Shown here: positions 46,027 through 56,249 of the stretch, one piece after another
How the letters are laid out: each line of letters starts with the position of its first letter
How positions within the stretch are numbered: position 1 is the stretch's first letter
DNA from: Multifurca ochricompacta
Taxonomy: Eukaryota > Basidiomycota > Agaricomycetes > Russulales > Russulaceae
Assembly: GCA_022496185.1 (NCBI GenBank)
Contig: WTXG01000002.1
Location: 1,116,001 to 1,180,000 of the forward strand
Reading direction: 5' to 3'
Length of the DNA: 64,000 nt
Program-made: the position numbers and the translations under genes
Notes under the pieces: generated by a model
The model's input: only the letters and a program-made list of their open reading frames with translations
Told to the model about the DNA's origin: nothing
Database searches by the model: none

Positions 46027-47640
46027 ATGCACGATCTTCAACAGTTCGTTATCTCCTCGAGGCCGATCGCCGTGAGTGTCGATGATGAGCATTGTAATTT
46101 CACAGCAATACATCTACGGAGACCCGCACACATCTCCCAGGAGTAGAGATTTAATCTCTCACACGTCTTCTAACGTGAGCTGATGACTTCCACCCTTGCT
46201 CAGATACCGATGTCCTGAGGGACGCTACTCTCCGTCGCATCGACGACGTTGTCAATCAGGATGTTGAGATGCAGGCATGTCACTTCCACTAAATAGGACG
46301 AGCCGTTCCCTGAATTGCTGCGATCGTAGCCCTTACCAGCGAAGGAGACTTTCCATCTGGTTGTGGATACAAACATACTTCTTCATCAACTCGACGCATT
46401 GCAGCAGTTTGTCATCGATATTGAATACCACTTGCCGTTCACTCTGCAGATCATTATTCCGGGGATCGTCATCAGCGAACTCGATAAGTGGGGCTTAATG
46501 CACGCGTTCGCTTCGAATGTACTGTACGTCTGACGGGGATTTCTGAACAGACAGAAGACGCGGGATGACAAAGTAGCGTGGGCGGCACGTCTCGCATCGA
46601 CCTGGTTGCTTGAAAAGGTAAAAGAGCGGCGGTTCGTAAAAGGGCAGACGCATGAAGAAACATGCGGTAAATGGAACGTGAGAGGCGTGGAAGGACCTGA
46701 GGCGAGCCTACTTTTTTTTGTTTTTCTCATTTCTCATTCTCACATAAATTACGGATTGATCGAAACACCGATAGCGAGGAGGGTCGGAGCTGAACGACGA
46801 CCTAATCTTAGACTGCTGCCTATATTTTGCAAGGCATCCGCAGCACGGGGGCATGATCAGGCATGTGGCACTGTGCAGCGGGGACAAAAACTTATGTGTC
46901 AAGGTTGAAAGCATAGGTGGGGGTGCTAACTATCACTATCTATGGAAATGAGGCATTTATACATGAACGGGGCGGCGATAGGGATCAAGACACTCTGCCC
47001 AACGAATGGCTGGACGAGCCGGGCAATTGCCATGGCGCTATTTGGCGGTATGCCAATGGTGAACCTGAGTGATTTCGACGGGCAACCGTCGAAGGCCCAA
47101 AGACGGTCACGTATCACGAAAGCTGACAGCACTGTCAGACCAGTAGCGATTGCGATTGCGGACGCAATGGAAGTGGATGAAGAGCCGATTAGGCCGAGCC
47201 ATCCGCTAGATGTTCTCCATTTGGAGGTCGTCGAGCACTTTTCGCAATTACTATTAGGGGTAGTAGATCGGGTCGGAGGGCCAGAGGTACCATGGGATGG
47301 GCCAGAGAGTGGACAAGTGTCTCAACATGCACCGAGCTGGGCCAAGATTAGATTTGCTGAGTGGGGGCCACGGGAGTGCATCAAATACCTCGGAAGGAAG
47401 GAAGGGTTGGGATGTTCACAAGGTGAACTGGATAAATTGGAGAATTTTTTGATGTACCCCGACAAAAGAGGAGGTCGGAAAGGGCAAGATTGGACTAGAA
47501 GTGATTGGGAGAGATGCGTACTAACATTGGAAAGAATCGGGAAAGGATGGGAAGATGATGAATTAAGTGAATCAGTGGAGGTCCTTGAGCGGTTCGCTCA
47601 AGGGACGTTCTTGCTGCGAATGAGGCCAACCGGGATGTAG
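46027..47640 (+). CDS. SWT1: Swt1-type PIN-domain endoribonuclease
   Basis: Nuclear endoribonuclease for mRNA surveillance near nuclear pores. The likely start is 46027 (MHDLQQFVISSRPIA), followed by QYIYGDPHTSPRSRDLI and ATLRRIDDVVNQDVEM. The PIN core: FHLVVDTNILLHQLDALQQF (first Asp), then FTLQIIIPGIVISELDKW (Glu), KVAWAARLASTWLLEKVKER, DDLILDCCLYFA (Asp) and ALCSGDKNLCVKVESIG (Asp). After GIKTLCPTNGWTSRAIAMA a C-terminal domain of about 170 residues has HSFSQ-like helices (VVEHFSQLLLGVVDRVGG, DWTRSDWERCVLTLERIG). Ends at 47640. The second intron could have a GC donor (CAG|GCATGT) but a GT choice also fits. One junction near 46203 is off by one base in my reconstruction. Confidence 0.82.
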
Positions 47641-47809
47641 GTCACGATTATATAATCAATCCGTTCTTTCCCTCTCTCCTCCTCATTCCTCCTCAACGAC
47701 CTCCTCAACGATCTCTCTCAACAACGACCTCCTTGACAACCTCAACAAACTCTCACTCGCTCTCACTTTTCTCACTCGTTCACTCTTACACTCACACTCA
47801 CGCCCTCCC

Positions 47810-47832
47810 TTTTTTTTAAAAAAAAAAAAAAA
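47810..47832. promoter_or_regulatory. T8-A15 tract in the GT32 promoter
   Basis: Eight T followed directly by fifteen A, ending 21 bp before the GT32 start codon and preceded by a long CTCACT/CTCAAC pyrimidine tract (about 47660-47810). Poly(dA:dT) of this kind excludes nucleosomes in fungal promoters; here it is so close to the ATG that it is probably at or near the transcription start. Confidence 0.55.
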
Positions 47833-47853
47833 GGCAATCACTCTTTCTTTTCA

Positions 47854-49529
47854 ATGGCAATTCGGAGAAGAACGGTTCATATTTTACTACTCATCCTTGG
47901 TTTATTCCTACTAGGCACTGTCCTCGTACTCTCTTCCGTTTCATACTATCTCTCGATACCCGAACTTGCTTATATCACCGAGCAAGAGCTCAACATCCTC
48001 TCGACCCATCAAGTCAAAACTCCTCAGAGCGTATCCCTAGAATCATACATCAGACCTGGAAGTCAGAGACACTTCCAGATAAATGGGAACCCGTTTCTCA
48101 GGGTTGTCGCACAATGATGCCAGACTAGTCCGTTACACATCCCTTCTTTACTTAATCTGTTCCTTCCTAACCTTTTCTCCATTTTTACAGTGAATATATG
48201 CTATGGACAGATGCCAGCTCTCGCGAGTTTATAGCGCAAAATTACCGTTGGTTCCTTGACACGTTTGATTCCTACTCGTATGCTATTCAACGTGCCGATG
48301 CTATCCGCTACTTTGTTCTTCATTATTATGGTGGCGTGTATATGGACCTCGACATTGGTTGCCTCCGTCGATTGGACCCCCTTCTCATCTTTCCTGTCAT
48401 CCTTCCTCGTACCATTCCCGTCGGCGTCTCCAACGATCTCATGTTCGCGGAAAAAGCACATCCCTTCATGGCCCAGACTATTCACAACTTGATCACGTTT
48501 GATCACAATTGGCTTCTCAACTATCCCACAGTTATGTTCTCCACTGGTCCCATGTTCCTGTCTGCGCAATACGGCCTTTACACATCTTCCCAACCCCTTA
48601 CCCCAGACTTACCCGGTGGCGAGGTCCGCATCCTTCCCAAGTCACTTTATGGCAAGAACGCAAAACCAGGAGAGGCTCCGCACGCTTTTTTCTCCCATTT
48701 CTACGGTAGCAGTTGGCATTCGGATGACGCTGCTTTCATCGGTTTCTTGGGCAAGTGGGGAAAGGCTTTACTCTGGATTGGGTTGGTCATTTTGATAGTC
48801 AGCTTGATCAGGCTTGGGTATAGTAGTTCCAAGCAGCGGCATTACGGTTTTGGGAGTGTCGGTGGTTACGACGTCCTCCTCCCTCGCTGGGTCGAGCGCA
48901 ACGGTCGCTGGCACCTAGACATGGGCTGGCTCTCACTTCCTGGGCGGGCATCTCCCTCCCCAACTTCAGCCCTGTCCAGTCATCATCCCGGTATGATACC
49001 AGAAGACGCATCCAGTATCGAAGAAGAGGGTGTACAACTACTTCCGCTCTCTTTCGATGTTCAGCCTTCATCACCTGTGTCGGACGTATCCTCGACGGAT
49101 GAAGCAGTTCATCCTGCTACTGGGGTCGTGCAACACATAAGCCATCGCATTGCGTCCCTTTTTGGCATGTCACATTCGACTTATCGAAACCGCCGGCGTC
49201 GAGGCGTGATGTTCTTCCTCCCTGCCTTCAGTACATCATCCGGTGGCATTGCGCTTTCCGGTGACGATAGCTCATCCCAGTCCCCACTTGCTCCGCGTTC
49301 GCTGTCCCAGCGTTCGTTATATCGGCCTGATAAGCATACGCCACTCTCTGACCCCGAAGCAGGCCCCAGTTCTCTCAGGGACAGTTCCTTGGCTACAAGA
49401 TCAGCAGGTTCCACCCCCCCACCGTACGATGACGTGCTAGTTGCAACACTCTTCCGCACGCCCCAAGGCAACGCTGACGCCAGCGGTACACGAAGACCAC
49501 ACTCAATCGTGAGCTCCAGGCTATCATAG
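47854..49529 (+). CDS. SUR1: GT32 mannosyltransferase, Sur1/Csh1-like (MIPC synthase), apparent frameshift
   Basis: Golgi glycosyltransferase that puts mannose on inositol phosphorylceramide. N-terminus: TVHILLLILGLFLLGTVLVL, a single membrane anchor, then IPELAYITEQELNIL. The catalytic start IPRIIHQTWKSETLPDKWEP lies in a different frame, so one base missing (or an extra AG) near 48024-48030 is implied; I found no normal intron that repairs it. After one GT-AG intron: EYMLWTDASSREFIAQNY, AIQRADAIRYFVLHYYGGVY and MDLDIGCLRRLDPLL, the DxD site of GT32. FYGSSWHSDDAAF follows, then a second membrane segment GKALLWIGLVILIVSLIRLG and a Ser/Pro-rich tail of about 250 residues ending at 49529. Acts downstream of TSC10. 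Confidence 0.85.
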
Positions 49530-49910
49530 ACTGGGTCATGTGATTGTGGATCGCTGCTGCGCATGCTCTATCTATCCACCCATACTTCGGAGATTCATCA
49601 TGACCTCGTGGCAATCTATAGATACTCGCCCGTGCATCCACAGCACGGTCAGCACACCTCTTCTATCCATGTTGGTATACGTGATTAAAGTTAATTCACT
49701 CTGCGACAACGGACTAAGACTGTCTTTTGCGTTCTATTTCTATATTATGCAGTCTGATCCGGGTGACTCCTGGATACAACCTGTGATGACGGGTTTATTT
49801 TAGGGATAAATAGAAGAACTCTTCAACCACTGTGCTTGCAACAGCCTCGATAAAGTACAATTACGAAGTCAGCAAGATGCTATGCTGTCGAAACCAGCTC
49901 CTGAGGTATG
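49530..49910. other. Convergent 3' flank
   Basis: About 380 bp between the GT32 stop and the stop of the MFS gene. Nothing recognisable. Confidence 0.5.
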
Positions 49911-51874
49911 TCAGGTTGTTTTCACAGCCATCTCACTTGCAACCTTTCGCACATGGGCAGACAGACCAGCCATGGCTACAGCACTAATTGCGTATGTAAT
50001 AGACGGTCCAAATGTCCAGTAAGATGCGCATGCTACAAAGCATCTCTTAGATCAGCGCAAGCGGACACAATGCCTTAAGGCAGTAAGGACACGTACCTAA
50101 CAGTGGCCCAATTGCTCGTCCAAGTTGCCCAGATGAACGGAAGCGCCCAAGCGCCTGGCCCTTCGCAAGCTCCGGGAGATTGACGACTTTCAATGGTGTT
50201 CCGTTGCTGCTCTCCGCAGTAACTACCGGCGCTTCGTCACATTGCAGGGATGCATGCGCCGTCAGGGCATTAACAACTGTCGCGGAAGTGAATGCCATGC
50301 AAACTGAGGCGGCCTGCAGGAGTCGAAACGCCAGTTTGGGTTGGGAGACCGTGAAATGAGGAAGTAAGGCAAGCGCGGCGAGGCCGATCGCACAGCTGGA
50401 TATACCACGCCGGGCCATCTTGAGTTCTCCAACTCGCGTGAGGGCGCGCCGTACATAGCCTCCTTGTAAAGCTGCAGAGACAATTCCTATGCTACCGATC
50501 AGCTTGCCGTTTTGCGTATTGTTCCAGTCAAATACTGCGCAGCATAATAAAGGAAGGGAAGGAATATGAAGTTGGGATCAGGATGATGAGCGAACCACGG
50601 GCGTAATCGAGTGAGGGCGAGGGGACGCACAGTCAAATGTCAGAAAGGTGAGTGTGAACTCCACGCCGGAGAAGGCGCCGAGGAAGAGGAAATGGAGCAC
50701 GCGGAGAGTCTTGAGCGTCTTGATCCGCTGCTTCGCGGGACGCACCAAGGCTGCAGCTTCATCCTTCTTCATGGGACTACCTCCCTTTCCGCTCGCCGCG
50801 TGGTCAGATGAATGTCCCTCAATGTGATCCGGGCTTTGCACACTGAACCTCTTGTTCCGTGTCTCGGGCAAAGCGACCGCGAGGAAAGCGGTCTCCACCA
50901 CAAGTAGCACTAGTGTAAGAAGTGCGGGGGCGGCGTAAACATTGAGTTCGGTTCCTAGGAACTGCCCAAAGGCTACAGGTCGGGAAGCAAAGTACGCGCC
51001 GATAGGCGGTCCAATGCAAAAACATATGGCGAACGCAATGCCCACGTGTGAAAGCGCCTTCGCGCGGTTGGCAGGAGTGGTGATGTCGGAAAGAATGGCG
51101 CTTTGGGTACTGAACTGAGATCCACGATTCGTGATATTCGAAAATGACGTACATGGCTAACTGGACATTGCCTTCACTCAATCCGCCAATGATACGAGAG
51201 AGCATGTACGATGCGAAAGTAGTGCTTTTTATCCATCTGCAAGGAGTTAGGGTAAATCAATATACCCTCGACGTTGCTTGCAAGCGTGTGTGCACACGCA
51301 CACCAAAGCAGAGAGTATATTGCCCATCATGGTGATTAAAAGAATCTTTTTGCGTCCATACTTGTCGGAAAGTGATCCAATGTACGGAGACACGAGGAAT
51401 TGGAGTGTTCTGAAGTAAACAATTCAGACAAACATGCCCAACGCGGGAGCTGTGCCGCTCACGAAAAAACAGATCCCATAAGTCCACCTTGCACTCTGAA
51501 TCAGTTCACGTAAAAGGATAGGTTGTGAGCGAGCGCACCAAGGAGGACAATATCCCATCTCTTCGAGTTGTGAGACGGGTTGTAAAGCTGCCCGCGGATT
51601 GTTGAGACTGCCCACAATGTCCTGGACAAAAGGCCATGAGGATCCGATGATTCCCTCTGAGAATCGATTTATGTATCAGGCTGTGCATTGTGCGAAGACG
51701 AAGACTGCAAGGTGCGTACCAGAGTGTACCATTCGATGATGCGGGGGAAGAGTGGGAGTGGAATAGTGAATGCTACAAACCCTGTTAAAAGGACTGGACA
51801 TGAAATATAATAAACCAATTACCGAAAAGGTCGAGGACTAGGGAAAGAAATACGATGTTTTCAACCTTGGCCAT
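49911..51874 (-). CDS. MFS transporter, MFSD10/TETRAN-like
   Basis: Major facilitator protein with a tetracycline-transporter-like sequence. Exon 1 (start 51874): MAKVENIVFLSLVLDLF, then FTIPLPLFPRIIEWYTL. A later exon has the loop 2-3 motif region YIGSLSDKYGRKKILLITMM. C-terminal half: AFAICFCIGPPIGAYFASRP, YAAPALLTLVLLVVETAFLA, FLFLGAFSGVEFTLTFLTF, GISSCAIGLAALALLPHFTV, LLQAASVCMAFTSATVVNAL, SGQLGRAIGPLLG and, in the last exon, YWTFGPSITYAISAVAMAG. It ends with TGA at 49911-49913. About twelve membrane segments fit. The substrate cannot be told from sequence. Some small exons near 51.2-51.7 kb are placed by frame only. Confidence 0.82.
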
Positions 51875-52181
51875 GGTTTTATTTAATGGAGGCTGATGTG
51901 GTGGGTGAAGAAGATGGCGCTCGTGTTGATGTTCATCATCATCACAACATCATCTTTATACTCTTTGCGTGTGCGTGGGCTGTGGGAGCGAAAGGAGGGT
52001 GATAGACGCGATGGCGGTGGCCCCCTCTCCGGCATATACGGGAAATGCTCTCTCTACAGTACAGCAATAATTTTCTCTCACGAAAGCTCTTCCTCCAACA
52101 TCCATAGTCCCACGTTATTTTATTTGATGTTTATGGTTGGATACTAGTTACACGACTGATTATCGCGTCGCAAGCTACACT
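51875..52181. other. Intergenic region PUS7 to MFS gene
   Basis: About 307 bp between two genes on the minus strand. It must hold the MFS promoter. An 83-codon plus-strand frame here (51896-52147) looks like chance. Confidence 0.45.
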
Positions 52182-55162
52182 TCAAATCCCCCCCATTGGC
52201 TGGTCCAGGTCCTCGCCATTTGCACCCTTGAATCGCTGATCCTCCGAGGCCTGAGTTAGACTACTCTGGAAATGCGAGCTCGTGTCGGTCTTGGTTACCT
52301 CTCGTAATGCCATGGTCGCATATGCAGCAGTCCCTAGAATGAGTCGAATTTGAAGGGCAAGGAACCGACCGTCGAGAGCGGGTGCAGGAGGGTCATAGCC
52401 TAGCAACTGATCTTCGTCTGACTGCGCCAGGGGGACATCTGGGTCTGTGTATCGTAGTACAGACCATGATATCTCCTTTGGAAGATGCAGAATATTGCGA
52501 TAGGAACCGCTGAGAGTGTAATCCCTGCAGTCGTCTTGCGGTGAAATCACTGGATTGTTCAGAATACACCGGACTCACCTTTGCCGACGTTGGAAATTAT
52601 CGGGATCTAGCCCATCCCTGATGAGATACTCCCTGTATTTCTTGCCCAATGCACCTCCAGGGAAAGCAACATCGTTTCCTGGTAATGGCATGACAACATC
52701 GAATATCGAGTACTTTTCAATGTCCTCTTCAGTAAGAGTTTTCACTCGTGGGGGTTGCCACGGTTTTCTGTTGTTTTTGCGTCCTATAGAAGGCTCCTCT
52801 GGAATGGCGAGTGTTACGCCAGGCTGGGTGGAAGCTTCGCCATCCATATCGTCTCCGACGTCAACCTGCCCGTCCGTCCCAGACTCCAAAACAAGGTCCC
52901 CAGGAACCGGTTTATCTGCGCCCCATGTCTTGATACGTTCTGAAACAATCGCATTCCATACATATGATTGGTACGCGTGGACATACATCAACCTCAAATT
53001 CCTGGGGATCTGTGAATGACGGCATTTCATTTGAGTGATCGAGCGATTGTGACAGTTACCACACATGCCGTTGACAAAGCGCCAAGGGCATTTCGCGTAT
53101 CCCCGTGTTGCTTCTTGTAACTCTCCAGAATGCATCGCTCTGCACTACTCTTCGAGGGAGGAGCTCAAGGGCTCTGTCCAGATCGCCGTCGTCGAGCCAC
53201 GCGCGGCGAGCAGCGAGCACGTCCGGATGTTCACCAGGGCGAGGCCGAAGAATCAAGGAAACAGCAAGATGCCAATCCGACTTGAGTAAAGCAAGCCCGA
53301 TGGAATGGGTAGGGATGGCAGCGGTGCCAAAGCGCTGCATACCTAAAAAAAAATAAGCTATCAAAAGGGGCCTGGTTATTGGAAACTCTAAACGAGACAT
53401 TTACCATAATAGTTGATGAACCCATGCTTTTTGATGGAGTTCATGGCATTGTCGAGCGTTTCAATGGAATCAACTCGCACATTTCTGTAGGTGGTTGAAT
53501 CGAAGGCGCCCCAAAATTAGCAAAAAGTACCTTAAGGTGATCACGAAAGCATTGCCCTTCAGCATTCCCAGCTCCAGCGCAGCCCTTCGATAGATGAGAT
53601 CTGCTATCCTAACCCCACGCTCCCTCTTTCGCGATTTGCATCATCGGCACTATGTCGCGTGGGCACGCCGTTGGCAAGATTCCATACGTCCTCCACAGTT
53701 TTAGCACCACGCCGTAAGGCCACACGCTGGACTGTTACGCCGCGCTTATCCTTGGTACCTGCTGTGGAGAGATCTTTTACCGGGACGTGCAGAGTGCGAG
53801 CTAGATATTGTAAGGCATCCTGCGTATCTCGATTTGTTTTCTGAAGTGTGAAATGTATGTAAGGAGGGTAGGTTCCCCGTGGTGCGCGCTCGTTACGAGT
53901 TCCTGTTGTACGCGCATGTGTTAGTGCCATTCGACAGAAAATAGGGCCAGTTACCCCCTCTCCCCCCTCCCCCTCCGCTCCCTCTTCGGGCCCAGCGGAT
54001 GACAATTGGCGAACCATCGCCTATGTCTGCCGGCTCGCTTACCTCTGTCTCGCTTTCCAACTTCCCATCAAATAGTTCTCGTACGATTTGGTGAAAACTG
54101 GTGCGGGTCTGCTTTGAGACGATAGGCTGTAACGCGGTGCGGTTGCAGAACGCGAATTGGTAAACAAGGGAGTACGCACATCAGAAATCACTCTTCGATG
54201 GTCCTCACGCACTGGCTTCCCACTACGCCCCCCCCCGCCCCTACCTCCTCGACCTCTTCCCCTTTTGCCACCGCCCTTCTTGCTTTCATCTTCTTTTCTC
54301 GATTCTACATTCTCCTCGGTAACGGGTGAATTCGAAACTGTACGGCTATTGACTTCGGAAGCGGGCCGCCCTGCCCAACCTGCATCGCTCACAAAGGGTG
54401 GGTCAGGCCCTTCGAGAAACATCTGCTTGACATCTTCTATCTTTTCTGCACACAAGAACGGAGCGAGACGGGTTGTGAAAAAGTCGGGCCATGGCGTTTT
54501 GAGTGCACTGGAGGGAGCCTTCTCTGTAGCGCCTTCACGGGTCGTCTCAAGAAGCTCGGCAGATGCGTCGGTAACAAGCCCAGTTGCGGTGTTCTCTGGT
54601 GTCTCGGAAAGTTCCCCCAAAAGGAACATCCGTATTGAATTCGGATAGTGTCTTCTCCACATTCATTGCGTTCCTCGCGGGAGGCAGTGGTATTCCGAGG
54701 GATTTGACGTGAACGACATTATTGTCCTGATCAACTTCATAAACCAAAAAGTCGGTGAACCTTCGGAAAGTCATTAATACTCTATCCGTACATGTCTACG
54801 GCGCACCTTTGTTTGATGATACCGCCTATTTTAGGGACGTTTTTTGAGATATATTCCGAAATACCTACATCTGACTCCATAAGACGAATAATAGAACCGT
54901 TCTCATCCTGTTGAGGAGGGGTCGTCCCAAGTAGGGAATGACTCGGAGGAAGAATGGTTTCCTGGTCATTTGTTGCCTGGTCGCTGTGAGAAAGGCTATA
55001 GACGAATCTGGGAGTAAAGCCTTGGTTTTTTAATTCCTCTGTAGTATCATCTACTTTTAACTTTTTTGAGGGTGGTACTTCCGCAGGATCGTCCAATGAT
55101 TCACGCTCGTGAGAGCGAGGCGAAACTGAGTTCATCGATGAGGATGAGGTGAGAGCATTCAT
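52182..55162 (-). CDS. PUS7: Pus7, TruD-type tRNA/mRNA pseudouridine synthase
   Basis: Makes pseudouridine in tRNA, snRNA and mRNA. Start 55162 with a charged N-terminus, then ESDVGISEYISKNVPKIGGI and RFTDFLVYEVDQDNNVVHVK. WPDFFTTRLAPFLCAEKIED follows, then an RG-rich insert KRGRGRGGRGGGGRSGK, then IHFTLQKTNRDTQDALQYLA and the catalytic loop DLSTAGTKDKRGVTVQRVAL (Asp). The TruD insert and core continue: NYYGMQRFGTAAIPTHSIGL, RLMYVHAYQSYVWNAIVSER, FDVVMPLPGNDVAFPGG, and the last exon LPKEISWSVLRYTDPDVPL, ending at 52182. Near 54620 the frame changes at a TTTTGGGGG run; a 58-nt GT-AG intron with a weak donor, or one extra G, would explain it. Head-to-head with URA3. Confidence 0.9.
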
Positions 55163-55219
55163 TGCGTCGTGATTGGGTGACCAACTTTTCTCTTCTTCCC
55201 ATCATCGGATCGGATAGTG
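55163..55219. promoter_or_regulatory. 57-bp divergent promoter between PUS7 and URA3
   Basis: Only 57 bp separate the longest PUS7 start (55162) from the URA3 ATG (55220). If PUS7 starts at its second Met the gap is 84 bp. Each transcript must start inside, or overlap, the other gene's leader. I see a TC-rich stretch (ttttctcttcttccc) but no TATA box. Confidence 0.6.
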
Positions 55220-56166
55220 ATGCCAATTTATCTCAACACGTATGCCGACCGCGCAAAAAATCATACGAATCCTGCTGCTAAGGACCTTCTCGAAGTAATT
55301 GAGAGAAAGCAGTCGAACCTGTGCATTAGTGTCGACGTAACCTCATCCAAAGACTTCCTGAACATCATCGACACTGTTGGCCCATACGTCTCTCTCATAA
55401 AGGCCAGTCCCTGCTGGTGGAGTTGCAGAGGTTCTGACATTCTCCAAGCCAGACCCACATCGATGTCATTGAAGACTTTGAGCCTTCACTCATTCCACGG
55501 TTACAAGATCTTAGCATCAAGCACGATTTTCTGATATTCGAGGATCGTAAATTCGCGGACATCGGTACTTTGTTTTTGGTATCCATCAGCTGTTGTAGCG
55601 GCTGAGGTCCACATTTCAAGGCAATACCGTTGCTTTGCAGTACTCCGCCGGAGTGCACAAAATCGCAACATGGTCACACATCACTAACGCACATCCAGTC
55701 CAGGTCCATCCGTAATTAAAGGTTTAGCAACAGTCGGGCTTCCTCTTGGTCGTGGTCTTCTTCTCCTCGCCGAGATGTCAACAGCAGGTGCTCTAGCCCG
55801 CGGCGTGTACACAGAGGATGCAGTTCGGATGGCGCGTGCTGCGCGCGACTTCGTTGTTGGATTCATTGCTCAGCATCGCATGGAAGGTGTCGGCCTTAAT
55901 GAAGGAGAAGAGCAGGACGAGACCGAGGATTTTTTGATTTTGACCCCGGTGTGGGATTAGACACCATTGGCGATGGTTTGGGCCAACAGTATCGCACCCC
56001 TGAACAAGTCATTCTGGAAAGTGGATGTGACATCATAATCGTTGGACGAGGCATTTATGGTAAGGTAGGAAACATGGATACTGGTGAAGTCCAGAGGCAG
56101 GCGGAAAGGTACAGGAATGCAGGTTGGGATGCTTACCTCCAGCGTTTGAAGTGTTTGCGTGTGTGA
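55220..56166 (+). CDS. URA3: Orotidine 5'-phosphate decarboxylase
   Basis: Last step of UMP synthesis. Exons read [40 protein letters not shown] then [43 protein letters not shown] (catalytic DxKxxD); [60 protein letters not shown] and [20 protein letters not shown]. The catalytic tetrad Lys-Asp-Lys-Asp is complete. The universally conserved LIK-THID joint requires an intron at 55403-55452 with a GC donor (AAG|GCCAGT ... CCAG|ACC); none of the nearby GT donors keeps frame. Ends at 56166, 83 bp before the DOM34 stop on the other strand. Confidence 0.96.
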
Positions 56167-56249
56167 ATAGGCAGAATAGATGAGGAATAAACACATTTTC
56201 TCTCAGTGCACAATGCGCGCGATACAACCGATGCGGGTCATCTTCAAAG

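Noticed and set aside
46275..46335. Firm GC-AG intron in SWT1
   Set aside because: A GT donor three bases further on with a later acceptor also keeps the frame, so I list it only as possible.
51896..52147. Plus-strand frame of 83 codons between the MFS gene and PUS7
   Set aside because: It begins with a hydrophobic run that could pass as a signal peptide, but it lies in the MFS promoter, and the rest is unstructured.
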